Assembly (NCBI GenBank): GCA_944385175.1
Contig: CALWWB010000010.1
Location: 1-37,238 of the forward strand
Direction of reading: 5' to 3'
Source of the DNA: an uncultured Oscillospiraceae bacterium
Lineage (GTDB): Bacteria > Bacillota > Clostridia > Oscillospirales > Oscillospiraceae
Length of the DNA: 37,238 bases
The position numbers and the translations under genes are program-made. Below are positions 23,387 through 30,712 of the stretch, in pieces. Below the pieces are notes generated by a model that was not told the DNA's origin, searched no databases, and saw only the letters and a program-made list of their open reading frames with translations. Position 1 is the stretch's first letter. Every line of letters begins with the position of its first letter.

Positions 23387-24214
23387 TCAGAATATCATGT
23401 ACAAGACGATGGACAATACGCCCATGACCCAGCAATAATAGGCAAAGCCTCCGAACTTACCCTTGGCGCTTATCAGCTTCAAAAGGCTGATAGCGGCTAT
23501 ACCGGAGAGCATTGCAACCACCATGCCTACCAGATATGCCGGCACGCTGGCCCAGTTTATTCCCTCCCGGAAAGCATCCGCAAGGCTGAGTATGTTTGCT
23601 CCCAATACAGCAGGAATGGACATCAGGAAGGAGAACTTAACCGCAAAGTCCCGGCGCAGCCCGGTGGCAATGCCGGCAGTAATGGTTGTTCCGGAGCGTG
23701 ACAGTCCCGGGATGGTGGCAACACACTGGCACAGTCCGATTATAATGGCATCCAGTATGGTCATATTACGTTCCGACTTTTTCCCGGGTTTCATCTTGTC
23801 GGAGACGTAGAGCATACATCCGGTCAGGATGATTGCCACACCTATAAAGACATTATTGTAATACAAGGTCTCTATCATGTCGTTAATGGGAAGTATCAAA
23901 AATAAGGGCAGGGTGGCCATCACTATCATAAGGAAAGTGCGGGCCTGGGGATAGTGTTCTCTGGGCTGGCCCGCCAAAGGTCCAAGATTTGCAAAGGAAA
24001 TGACCTCATAATACATCTCTTTCAGATCCTGCCAATAGACAATGAGAATAGAGGCCAGGGTGCCCAGATGCAACAGAACATCAAAGAACATGTGCCCTTC
24101 TTCCGATATCTTGAAAAGGTTGTTAACCACCGAAAGATGGCCTGAACTGGATATAGGCAGGAACTCCGCTATTCCCTGGACCAGGCCCAGCAATATTGCT
24201 TCCCACATGCTCAT
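23387..24214 (-). CDS. uppP: UppP, undecaprenyl-diphosphatase (BacA)
   Basis: This membrane enzyme dephosphorylates undecaprenyl diphosphate to recycle the lipid carrier of peptidoglycan synthesis; extra copies give bacitracin resistance. About 275 residues, with the two family motifs: GLVQGIAEFLPISSSGHL near residues 10-27 and GLSRSGTTI near 170. About eight membrane helices. Start: an ATG at 24212-24214 with GGGGG 9 bases upstream is preferred to the in-frame GTG at 24218-24220, which would be too close to that site. A perfect palindrome overlaps the predicted promoter (24251-24268). It lies between tepA, which ends at a terminator, and ftsK, so it likely forms its own unit or leads into ftsK. 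Confidence 0.96.
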   Translation of the reverse strand: MSMWEAILLGLVQGIAEFLPISSSGHLSVVNNLFKISEEGHMFFDVLLHLGTLASILIVYWQDLKEMYYEVISFANLGPLAGQPREHYPQARTFLMIVMATLPLFLILPINDMIETLYYNNVFIGVAIILTGCMLYVSDKMKPGKKSERNMTILDAIIIGLCQCVATIPGLSRSGTTITAGIATGLRRDFAVKFSFLMSIPAVLGANILSLADAFREGINWASVPAYLVGMVVAMLSGIAAISLLKLISAKGKFGGFAYYCWVMGVLSIVLYMIF

Positions 24215-24244
24215 TGGCACATACCCCCACGATAATCATAAATT

Positions 24245-24274
24245 ATATATTACCATATTCTTATGGTAAAAACA
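24245..24274 (-). promoter_or_regulatory. Promoter region of uppP
   Basis: Two overlapping sigma-A-type matches lie on the minus strand: TTGTTT - 17 bp - TAATAT and TTTACC - 17 bp - TATAAT. Both share a spacer that contains the palindrome at 24251-24268. They lie about 30-60 bp before the uppP start. Confidence 0.6.
24251..24268. promoter_or_regulatory. Perfect palindrome in the uppP promoter, candidate operator
   Basis: TACCATATTCTTATGGTA is a 7-bp perfect inverted repeat with a 4-bp centre, sitting between the -35 and -10 boxes of uppP. A bound protein here would block or alter promoter use. The regulator is unknown. Confidence 0.5.
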
Positions 24275-24327
24275 AGACTTTGAGAACCACAGGACTGCTG
24301 CATGTGCAAATGCTTTTACGTTTGGGC

Positions 24328-24359
24328 AAAAAAATTGCGGGAGTCTCACGCTCCCGCAA
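24328..24359 (-). terminator. Rho-independent terminator of tepA
   Basis: On the minus strand a perfect 9-bp stem TTGCGGGAG / CTCCCGCAA (24335-24343, 24351-24359) is followed by seven T. The tepA stop codon (24346-24348) lies in the loop. Confidence 0.9.
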
Positions 24360-24993
24360 CCAATTTTCTCTGTTCATCTATTTCCCTGTGCAGATAGTCC
24401 AGCGCATCGGATAATGTGCCCAGTTGGTCAATGAGTCCGCTCTCCACTGCCTCTCTGCCATATATGACGCTGCCCACATCATTTGCAAGCTCATCGGTAT
24501 TGCTCATGTATTTGACATAGGCCTCCCGGCTTATATTGGAATGTCCCGTCACAAAGGAGACGATCCGCTCCTGGATACGGGAAAAATAGTTATAGGTCTG
24601 GGGAACACCGATTACCACGCCATTTATTCTCACAGGATGAATAGTCATAGCCGCAGAGGGCGCTATCATACTTCGTTTGGCTGCCACCGCCAGGGGTACG
24701 CCTATAGAATGACCGCCACCCAGCACCAGGGAAACCGCCGGTTTTTTCATCCCTGCTATAAGCTCTGCTATGGCAAGCCCGGCTTCCACGTCTCCGCCCA
24801 TGGTATTGAGCAGCACCAGCAGTCCATTTATCTCCGGGGATTCTTCAATTGCTGCAATCAGCGGCAGTACATGCTCATACTTTGTGGTCTTTGTGTCCTC
24901 CGGCAGCACCTGATGCCCTTCTATCTGCCCAACTATGGTAAGACAATGTATATTGCCTTTGGTGCTGGAGCCCAGTTCCTTTATTTCGTCCAT
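24346..24993 (-). CDS. TepA-type ClpP-like serine protease
   Basis: This 215-residue ClpP-fold protein resembles Bacillus TepA (translocation-enhancing protein), which lies beside spoIIIE there. The predicted catalytic residues are Ser96 in LGGGHSIGVPLA and His119 in MTIHPVR; the segment NTMGGDVEAGLAIAELI near residue 63 is a typical ClpP-clan loop. No signal peptide or membrane helix is seen. The ATG at 24991-24993 has GGGAGG upstream; the frame runs on upstream to 25104 but that part overlaps the terminator of the previous gene. TepA's cellular role (spore outgrowth, export) is uncertain. It is a single-gene unit bounded by terminators. Confidence 0.88.
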   Translation of the reverse strand: MDEIKELGSSTKGNIHCLTIVGQIEGHQVLPEDTKTTKYEHVLPLIAAIEESPEINGLLVLLNTMGGDVEAGLAIAELIAGMKKPAVSLVLGGGHSIGVPLAVAAKRSMIAPSAAMTIHPVRINGVVIGVPQTYNYFSRIQERIVSFVTGHSNISREAYVKYMSNTDELANDVGSVIYGREAVESGLIDQLGTLSDALDYLHREIDEQRKLVAGA

Positions 24994-25070
24994 GTCTTCA
25001 CCTCCCGGATATTTTGCCCGAAAGGCGCACCATAAATCCCATCCGCCATAATTTCTCTTTGATAGCATAA

Positions 25071-25100
25071 AAGCAGCGGGAGCACAAAAGTACTCCCGCT
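25071..25100 (-). terminator. Terminator of the prfA - YrdC/CoaE - M18 unit
   Basis: On the minus strand a perfect 8-bp stem AGCGGGAG / CTCCCGCT (25075-25082, 25093-25100) is followed by GCTTTTATG. It lies 22 bp after the aminopeptidase stop. Confidence 0.75.
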
Positions 25101-25121
25101 CCATGCATCAATCAAATCTGA

Positions 25122-26504
25122 TTATTTGTCACTGTAGGCTGCCAGCACACCCTTGTAAGTCATGTAGCAGTCAAACTTTGAAACCACTTCAAAGGGAGCG
25201 TGCATGCTCAGTACCGGAACCCCTGCATCAATGGTGTCGATGTTCCGGTTGGCCATGAACATGGCGATGGTACCGCCTCCGCCCTGATCCACCTTGCCCA
25301 ACTCACACAACTGCCAAACTACCGCATTCTCTGCAAAGAGGCGGCGGAGATAGGCCACCAGCTCGGCGGAAGCGTCGCTGGTACCGGACTTGCCCCTGGC
25401 TCCGGTAAACTTGCTTATTCCCATGCCATAGTTGACCTTTGCCTCGCTGCGCTTTTCCGACACGTCGGGATACAGAGGGTCATAGGCATTGCTGACGTCC
25501 GCAGAAAGGCAAAAGCTCTTTTCATAGCAGCGTCGCAGAGCTATTCCCTGGCTTTGGCACAGATCCTCCATAAAGCAGTCGAAAGCGGCGCTCTGCATTC
25601 CGCTGACACCGTCGGAACCTGTCTCCTCCTTGTCGGCCAGTATGCATACGCAGGTGCGCTCAGGCTCCTTTACATCAAAGATGGCTTTCAGCTCCGCATA
25701 GGCACATACCCTATCGTCATGGCCGTAACCGCCTATAAGGGAGCGATCCAGGCCCACCTCGCATACATCATAAGCGGGTACGGCAGTGAGCTCCGCAGAT
25801 AGGAAGTCCTCCTCGTTTATATCGTACATGTCCTTGAGTATGCTCAGGATTGCCAGCTTCACTCTGTCTTTTCCCTCATCGGCATACGGTACAGAACCAA
25901 TGAGTATGTGCAGTCCCTCGCCGGTGATGCCCTCGCTCATAGTCTTTTTCATTTGATCGGCAGCTAAATGAGGCAGCAGGTCGGTGATAACAAACTTGGG
26001 CTCCTCCGGATCCCGGCCGATAGAGACATCCAGCACTTCCCCATTCTTCAAGGCCACCACTCCGTGCAGCTCCAGAGGTATGGTGACCCACTGGTACTTC
26101 TTTATTCCGCCGTAGTAATGGGTGCGGAAGAAGCACATCTCGTCGCTCTCATACATGGGTATCTGCTTCAGGTCCAGGCGGGGTGCGTCCACATGGGCCC
26201 CGGCAATGACCGCTCCATGGCCCAGATCCTTCTTGCCAATTACTGCAAGCATCAGGGCCTTGCCCCGGTTGTTGCGGTAGAGCTTCATCCCGGGGCTGAG
26301 CTCAATGCCCGGCTTATACTCCACGAAACCCTGGGCTTCCGCCATGGCTATGGCGTTCTTTACCGCCTCCCGCTCGGTGCGGGAATTATTGAGAAAGTCC
26401 ATATACTCCCGGCAGTATTCCTCCAGGGCCAGTCGCTCCTGACCGTCGATCAGGTCATAGCCGTTTTTCTGTTCATAGAAAAGCTCTTTTCTGATGTCAT
26501 CCAT
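25122..26504 (-). CDS. M18-family aminopeptidase (ApeA/ApeB type)
   Basis: This 460-residue cytoplasmic zinc aminopeptidase of the M18 family forms large tetrahedral complexes in the studied members. Metal-ligand segments are visible: AGAHVDAPRLDLK near residue 100, GYGHDDRVCAYAEL near 260, DKEETGSDGVSG near 290 and a C-terminal VLSMHAPFEVVSKFD near 440. Family members remove acidic or neutral N-terminal residues. It is the last gene after prfA and the YrdC-CoaE fusion. Its start (ATG 26502-26504) overlaps the fusion's end by 8 bp, so co-translation is likely. The length is normal. Confidence 0.94.
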   Translation of the reverse strand: MDDIRKELFYEQKNGYDLIDGQERLALEEYCREYMDFLNNSRTEREAVKNAIAMAEAQGFVEYKPGIELSPGMKLYRNNRGKALMLAVIGKKDLGHGAVIAGAHVDAPRLDLKQIPMYESDEMCFFRTHYYGGIKKYQWVTIPLELHGVVALKNGEVLDVSIGRDPEEPKFVITDLLPHLAADQMKKTMSEGITGEGLHILIGSVPYADEGKDRVKLAILSILKDMYDINEEDFLSAELTAVPAYDVCEVGLDRSLIGGYGHDDRVCAYAELKAIFDVKEPERTCVCILADKEETGSDGVSGMQSAAFDCFMEDLCQSQGIALRRCYEKSFCLSADVSNAYDPLYPDVSEKRSEAKVNYGMGISKFTGARGKSGTSDASAELVAYLRRLFAENAVVWQLCELGKVDQGGGGTIAMFMANRNIDTIDAGVPVLSMHAPFEVVSKFDCYMTYKGVLAAYSDK

Positions 26505-27705
26505 TGTTCAAAATCTCCTTAAATAGTTTCATACAAGCCTTTTGAAATTCCTCTGCATCGCCGTCGTTGCGGAGTACATGCCCGCAGAGTTCCTCAAAAT
26601 AGGAATCCGGGCGCTGGGCGTCTATGCGCATTTCGGCATATTCCCGGCTGATGCCGTCTCTGGCCATTATGCGCTCTATGCGCTTTTCCCTGTCGGCCAG
26701 CACTGCCAAGGTATGGGTGCAGCGCTTTGCCTGTCCGCCCACAAAGAGCTCTATAGCGTCAATGGCGGCAATGCGCCCGCCCTCCATGGCAAAGCTGCGC
26801 AGTCTCCGCTCTATCTCCATATCAACATATCTGTGACTTATGGAGTTGAGCTTTTTAAGGGCCTCCTGGTCGTTGAAGACTACGGTACCCAGGGCTTTGC
26901 GCTGGAGCACCCCCTCTGTCACAACTCCAGGAAAAGCGGAATCTATCTCATTTATCAGTTCTGGGCTGCATTCCAGTAGCTGATGATAAATCTTGTCGCA
27001 ATCCAGTATCAGTGCTCCCATATCCTCCAGAGTTTTCAGAGCAGTAGTCTTGCCGGAGCCACTGCCGCCGGTGATACCTATGATCTTAAGTCCGGCAGCC
27101 AGAGTGCTTTCTATATCTTCCACCGGAAGGGCGCCCTGGCGCAGTATCCTATAGGGCGTCCTGCTCATGTCAATAATGGTTGACTCAAAGCCCAAGCCGC
27201 AGGTACCACCGTCTATTATTCCCTCGATCTTCCCGTTAAAATACTGGTATACCTTTTGGGCAGTCTTAGGGCTCTCCTCTCCTGAGGGATTTGCAGAGGG
27301 GGCGGCAAAGGGCAGTCCGGACAGTTTCAGCAGTTCCAGGGTCATAGGATGTTCCGGGCAGCGCAGCCCCACCGTATCTCCACCGGCCAGGACAATGGAG
27401 GGGATATGTTTTTTCGCCTTCATGATTATGGTGAGGGGGCCGGGCCAGAACCTGGCTGCCAGAGTTCTGGCTGCTTCAGGTACATCCTCACAGTATATGT
27501 CCATAGCCTCAGGCCCCGGAACCATCAGAGACAGGGGCTTTACCGAGGGTCTGCCCTTCACTTCGTATATTTTCTCCACAGCCTCCGGGTCAAGGCCGTT
27601 GCCCGCCAGGCCGTATACCGTCTCTGTGGGCACCGCCACCAGCTTGCCTGCCTTGATGAGCTTTGCCGCCGGAGCAAGGTCGTCCTTAAATAATCTAGTT
27701 TCCAT
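26497..27705 (-). CDS. YrdC/Sua5 (TsaC) - CoaE fusion: threonylcarbamoyl-AMP synthase + dephospho-CoA kinase
   Basis: This single 402-residue frame contains two complete enzymes. Residues about 1-198 are a YrdC/TsaC domain, which makes threonylcarbamoyl-AMP from Thr, bicarbonate and ATP for t6A tRNA modification; motifs are PTETVYGLAGNG, VKGRPSVKPLSLMV and APSANPSGEESP. Residues about 206-402 are a dephospho-CoA kinase (CoaE), last step of CoA synthesis; motifs are Walker A ITGGSGSGKTT near 211, ALILDCDKIYHQLL near 231, and the lid RIMARDGISREYAEMRIDAQ near 340-360. The junction reads LAAGLKIIGITGG: CoaE's usual start Met-Lys-Ile is replaced by Leu-Lys-Ile (codon CTT), and no internal ribosome site is seen. 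The C-terminal Sua5 domain of longer homologues is absent. It directly follows prfA (start ATG abuts prfA's stop). Confidence 0.93.
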   Translation of the reverse strand: METRLFKDDLAPAAKLIKAGKLVAVPTETVYGLAGNGLDPEAVEKIYEVKGRPSVKPLSLMVPGPEAMDIYCEDVPEAARTLAARFWPGPLTIIMKAKKHIPSIVLAGGDTVGLRCPEHPMTLELLKLSGLPFAAPSANPSGEESPKTAQKVYQYFNGKIEGIIDGGTCGLGFESTIIDMSRTPYRILRQGALPVEDIESTLAAGLKIIGITGGSGSGKTTALKTLEDMGALILDCDKIYHQLLECSPELINEIDSAFPGVVTEGVLQRKALGTVVFNDQEALKKLNSISHRYVDMEIERRLRSFAMEGGRIAAIDAIELFVGGQAKRCTHTLAVLADREKRIERIMARDGISREYAEMRIDAQRPDSYFEELCGHVLRNDGDAEEFQKACMKLFKEILNNG

Positions 27706-28776
27706 TCATTCCTCCGCCTGGGCCTGGAGCTTGGCCGCCTGGTCACTGGTGACCAGGCAATCTATAAGCTCGTCCAGCTCTCCATTGATTATATTCTGCA
27801 AATTAAAATTCTTCATATCCCCTGTGAGCCGATGGTCGGTGACCCGATTCTGGGGAAAGTTGTAGGTGCGTATACGCTCGCTGCGGTCACCGGAACCGAT
27901 CTGGCTGCGGCGTTCGCTGGCCAGGGCTGCATTCTGTTTTGCCTGCTCCTGCTCATAGAGCTTGGAGCGGAGTATCTGCATGGCCCGGTCCTTGTTTTTG
28001 TACTGGCTGCGTTCGTCCTGACATTCCACCACCAAGCCCGTAGGCAGGTGGGTTATTCTTATGGCACTCTCAGTTTTGTTGACATGCTGTCCTCCGGCGC
28101 CGGAGGAGCGGAAAGTGTCTATTTTCAAATCGTTCATGTCCAGCTTGAAGTCCACTTCCTCTACCTCCGGCAATACCGCCACAGTGGCCGCGGAGGTGTG
28201 GATGCGGCCTCCTGACTCGGTGACCGGGATACGCTGGACCCTGTGCCCTCCTGCTTCAAACTTCAGCCTGGAATATGCATTAGCACCTTCAATAACAAAG
28301 CTGATTTCCTTGATACCGCCCAGCTCAGTTTCACTTATATTGGCTATTTCCAGCTTCCAACCCTTGGACTCGGCGTACATGCTGTACATGCGGAACAAAT
28401 CCGCAGCAAAAAGCATACCTTCTTCTCCGCCAACGCCGCCCCGAATCTCCATAATGACATTTTTACCGTCATTGGGGTCCTTGGGCAGCAGCAGTATTTT
28501 GATTTCACGGCTCAGCTGCTCACGTCTTGCTTTGGCTTGGGCATATTCCTCCTGAGCCAGTTCCTTCATCTCCGCATCAGCCATAAGCTCCATGGCCTCT
28601 TCCATGGCCTGTCCCGCCTTTTCATAGGCAGTGTAGGCTTCAATCACCAGGGCCAGCTCCCTGACTTCCCGCTCGTATCTGGCATAAGCAGAGGTATCGG
28701 AATAGGTCTCCGGTAGCTCCAGCCGGGCACAAAGCTCATCATACTGACTTTTTAAAATTTTCAGTTTCTCGAACAT
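27706..28776 (-). CDS. prfA: Peptide chain release factor 1
   Basis: RF1 releases peptides at UAA and UAG codons. The 356-residue length is standard. The peptidyl-transferase motif SSGAGGQHVNKTESAIRI (GGQ near residue 230) is followed by ITHLPTG. The codon-recognition region in domain 2 lies around residues 180-200 (EAGGHRVQRIPVTESGGRIHTS). The ATG at 28774-28776 is chosen by family N-terminus (MFEKL) and a GGAG site 6 bases upstream; an ATG at 28788 in frame is less likely. The prmC methyltransferase gene, often next to prfA, is not present. The next gene is the YrdC-CoaE fusion, matching the common prfA-sua5 order. Confidence 0.97.
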   Translation of the reverse strand: MFEKLKILKSQYDELCARLELPETYSDTSAYARYEREVRELALVIEAYTAYEKAGQAMEEAMELMADAEMKELAQEEYAQAKARREQLSREIKILLLPKDPNDGKNVIMEIRGGVGGEEGMLFAADLFRMYSMYAESKGWKLEIANISETELGGIKEISFVIEGANAYSRLKFEAGGHRVQRIPVTESGGRIHTSAATVAVLPEVEEVDFKLDMNDLKIDTFRSSGAGGQHVNKTESAIRITHLPTGLVVECQDERSQYKNKDRAMQILRSKLYEQEQAKQNAALASERRSQIGSGDRSERIRTYNFPQNRVTDHRLTGDMKNFNLQNIINGELDELIDCLVTSDQAAKLQAQAEE

Positions 28777-28802
28777 ACCTGACTCCATATATAAGATAAC
28801 AC

Positions 28803-28831
28803 ATTTTAGCACAAAGGGAATTTAAAGTAAA
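28803..28831 (-). promoter_or_regulatory. Promoter of prfA
   Basis: On the minus strand, -35 TTTACT (28826-28831), a 17-bp spacer and -10 TAAAAT (28803-28808) lie 27 bp before the chosen prfA start. It follows the livF terminator. Confidence 0.6.
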
Positions 28832-28840
28832 CAGAGAAAA

Positions 28841-28863
28841 GGCAGCGCCGTGTCGGCGCTGCC
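28841..28863 (-). terminator. Terminator of the liv operon
   Basis: A perfect 10-bp stem GGCAGCGCCG / CGGCGCTGCC with a 3-nt loop is followed on the minus strand by TTTTCTCTGTTT, 17 bp after the livF stop. Confidence 0.9.
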
Positions 28864-28880
28864 CTGACTTTATTCTTGTT

Positions 28881-29591
28881 TCAGCTGCCCAGATAGGCCT
28901 TCTTCACATCCTCATTGCTCAGCAGCTCAGCTCCGGTGCCGGAGAATCCTATACGTCCGGTCTCAAGGACATAGCCGGTATCTGCCGTCTGCAGGGCCAT
29001 GTTGGCGTTCTGCTCTATCAGCAGTATAGTCACGCCCTGGCGGTGTATCTCCCGGATGATATCGAAAATGCCTCTCACGATAATGGGTGCAAGGCCAAGA
29101 CTTGGCTCGTCCATCATTATGAGCTTGGGCCGGCTCATAAGGGCCCGGGCAACGGCCAGCATCTGCTGCTCGCCGCCAGAGAGGGTGCCTCCCGGCTGCC
29201 ATGAGCGTTCTTTCAGCCTGGGAAACAGGCTGTACACCCACTCAATGTCCTCTTTTAAATCGTCATTGCGGAGATAAGCTCCTATCTTCAGATTTTCCAG
29301 CACTGTCAGGTCGGCAAAAATACGCCGTCCTTCCGGGACCAGGGTGACACCCCGCTTCACTATTTCCGTGGGGTCGGAGGCAGTGATGTCCTCTCCCTGG
29401 AAGCAAATGCTGCCGCCGGAGGGCTTTACCAAGCCGGCGATAGCTCGAAGGGTGGAGCTCTTGCCTGCGCCGTTTGCGCCTATAAGGGTAACTATCTCTC
29501 CCTGCTTAACATCAAAGGAAATACCTTTGACGGCCTCTATGCCGCCGTAGCTCACCTTTAAATCCTTTATACTTAAAATGACGTCGCTCAT
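28881..29591 (-). CDS. livF: LivF-type ABC transporter ATPase
   Basis: This 236-residue nucleotide-binding subunit belongs to a LIV-I-type (branched-chain amino acid/amide) importer. Walker A GANGAGKSST near residue 37, Q-loop in LVPEGRRIFADLTV near 85, ABC signature LSGGEQQMLAVARAL near 135, Walker B KLIMMDEPSLGLAPII near 152 and switch His in LLIEQNANMALQ near 190. Size and motifs are ordinary. It overlaps livG by 4 bp (ATGA). It is the last gene of the operon, ended by a strong terminator. Confidence 0.95.
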   Translation of the reverse strand: MSDVILSIKDLKVSYGGIEAVKGISFDVKQGEIVTLIGANGAGKSSTLRAIAGLVKPSGGSICFQGEDITASDPTEIVKRGVTLVPEGRRIFADLTVLENLKIGAYLRNDDLKEDIEWVYSLFPRLKERSWQPGGTLSGGEQQMLAVARALMSRPKLIMMDEPSLGLAPIIVRGIFDIIREIHRQGVTILLIEQNANMALQTADTGYVLETGRIGFSGTGAELLSNEDVKKAYLGS

Positions 29592-30712
29592 TCCACCACC
29601 CCCAGATATGCGTCGATGACTCTCCTGTCCGACTTGACGGCTTCAGGCGTACCGGAGGATATAAGCTTACCGAAGTCGATGACATATATGCGGTCGGAAA
29701 ACTGCATGACCAAATCCATATGGTGCTCTATCATCAGTATGGTCAGGTCGTGGTTTTTCCTCAGCTCCACAATGTACTCTCCCAGCTCCTGAGTCTCCTG
29801 CGGGTTCATCCCGGCTGCTGGCTCATCCAGCAGCAGCAGCTTAGGGTTGGTGGCCAGAGCTCTGGCGATCTCCAGCCGCCGCTGTATGCCGTAGGGAAGA
29901 GAGCCGGCTATCTCGTCTTTGAGATGGTCCAGCTTCTGTTCGGCCAGCAGCTCCATGGCCTCCTCCCTCATGCGCCGCTCCTCATTGGCGCTGATGCGCA
30001 GGGTGGCCGAAAAGACGTTCTGCTTTGCTCTCATATGCTTTGCGATCAGGACGTTGTCCAGCACCGGCAGAGCGGAGAAAAGCCTGATATTCTGGAAAGT
30101 GCGGGCAATGCCCATATAAGTTATTCTGTCCGGAGTCGGGGCGTATACCTTGTCGGTCATGGCATCCGGATCTAAACTCTTTGCCAATTTGATGCGGCTG
30201 TCAGCACGCTCCTTCAGCTTGCCGTTAAGGGCCTGCGTCTCCTGCCGGCATCTAAGTTCAATGTCATTTTTCTTTTTTTCGAAAGCTGCATAGAGCTCAT
30301 CCCGTTTTGCCTGTTCCTGAACCTTGTCCAGCTCCGCAACGGTGAGCTGCTCAGCTGCCTCTATCTCTGCAGAGCACCTCTGCTCAATGGCCTCTATCTG
30401 GCTCAGGACCTCCGGGTCGTCCATACCGTCATAGCGGGCGGTAAAGAGACTTCCGTGGCTGCCCAGATATTCCTTGGCCATTTTACCTTGTGGATGATTG
30501 CGCACTATGGTGTTTCCCATAAACTCAATGCGCCCGTTGGTGGGCTGGTAAACACCGGTGACACAGTTGAAAGCAGTGGTCTTACCTGCGCCGTTGGGGC
30601 CTATAAGAGCCACTATCTCCCCTTTGTTGACTTCCAGGGATAGGTCATTCACAGCAATAACGCCGCCAAACTGCATGGTTATATTGTCCAGACGAAGTAT
30701 GTTTTCACTCAT
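29588..30712 (-). CDS. livG: LivG-type ABC ATPase with about 105-residue insertion
   Basis: This 374-residue ATPase is much longer than the usual 250-260. Motifs are intact: Walker A GPNGAGKTT at 38-46, Q-loop GIARTFQNIRLF at 201-212, signature LPYGIQRRLEIARALA near 280, Walker B KLLLLDEPAAGMNP near 298, switch His in LMIEHHMDLVMQ near 335. The extra part lies between the strand after Walker A (RIEFMGNTIV, ends at 70) and the Q-loop, about residues 71-193, where family members have about 20 residues. It is charged and Glu/Lys/Gln-rich with heptad-like spacing (EVLSQIEAIEQRCSAEIEAAEQ and following), so an antiparallel helical arm is likely. It overlaps livF and livM by 4 bp each. The insert is within one uninterrupted frame and codon use matches the neighbours. 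Confidence 0.93.
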   Translation of the reverse strand: MSENILRLDNITMQFGGVIAVNDLSLEVNKGEIVALIGPNGAGKTTAFNCVTGVYQPTNGRIEFMGNTIVRNHPQGKMAKEYLGSHGSLFTARYDGMDDPEVLSQIEAIEQRCSAEIEAAEQLTVAELDKVQEQAKRDELYAAFEKKKNDIELRCRQETQALNGKLKERADSRIKLAKSLDPDAMTDKVYAPTPDRITYMGIARTFQNIRLFSALPVLDNVLIAKHMRAKQNVFSATLRISANEERRMREEAMELLAEQKLDHLKDEIAGSLPYGIQRRLEIARALATNPKLLLLDEPAAGMNPQETQELGEYIVELRKNHDLTILMIEHHMDLVMQFSDRIYVIDFGKLISSGTPEAVKSDRRVIDAYLGVVE

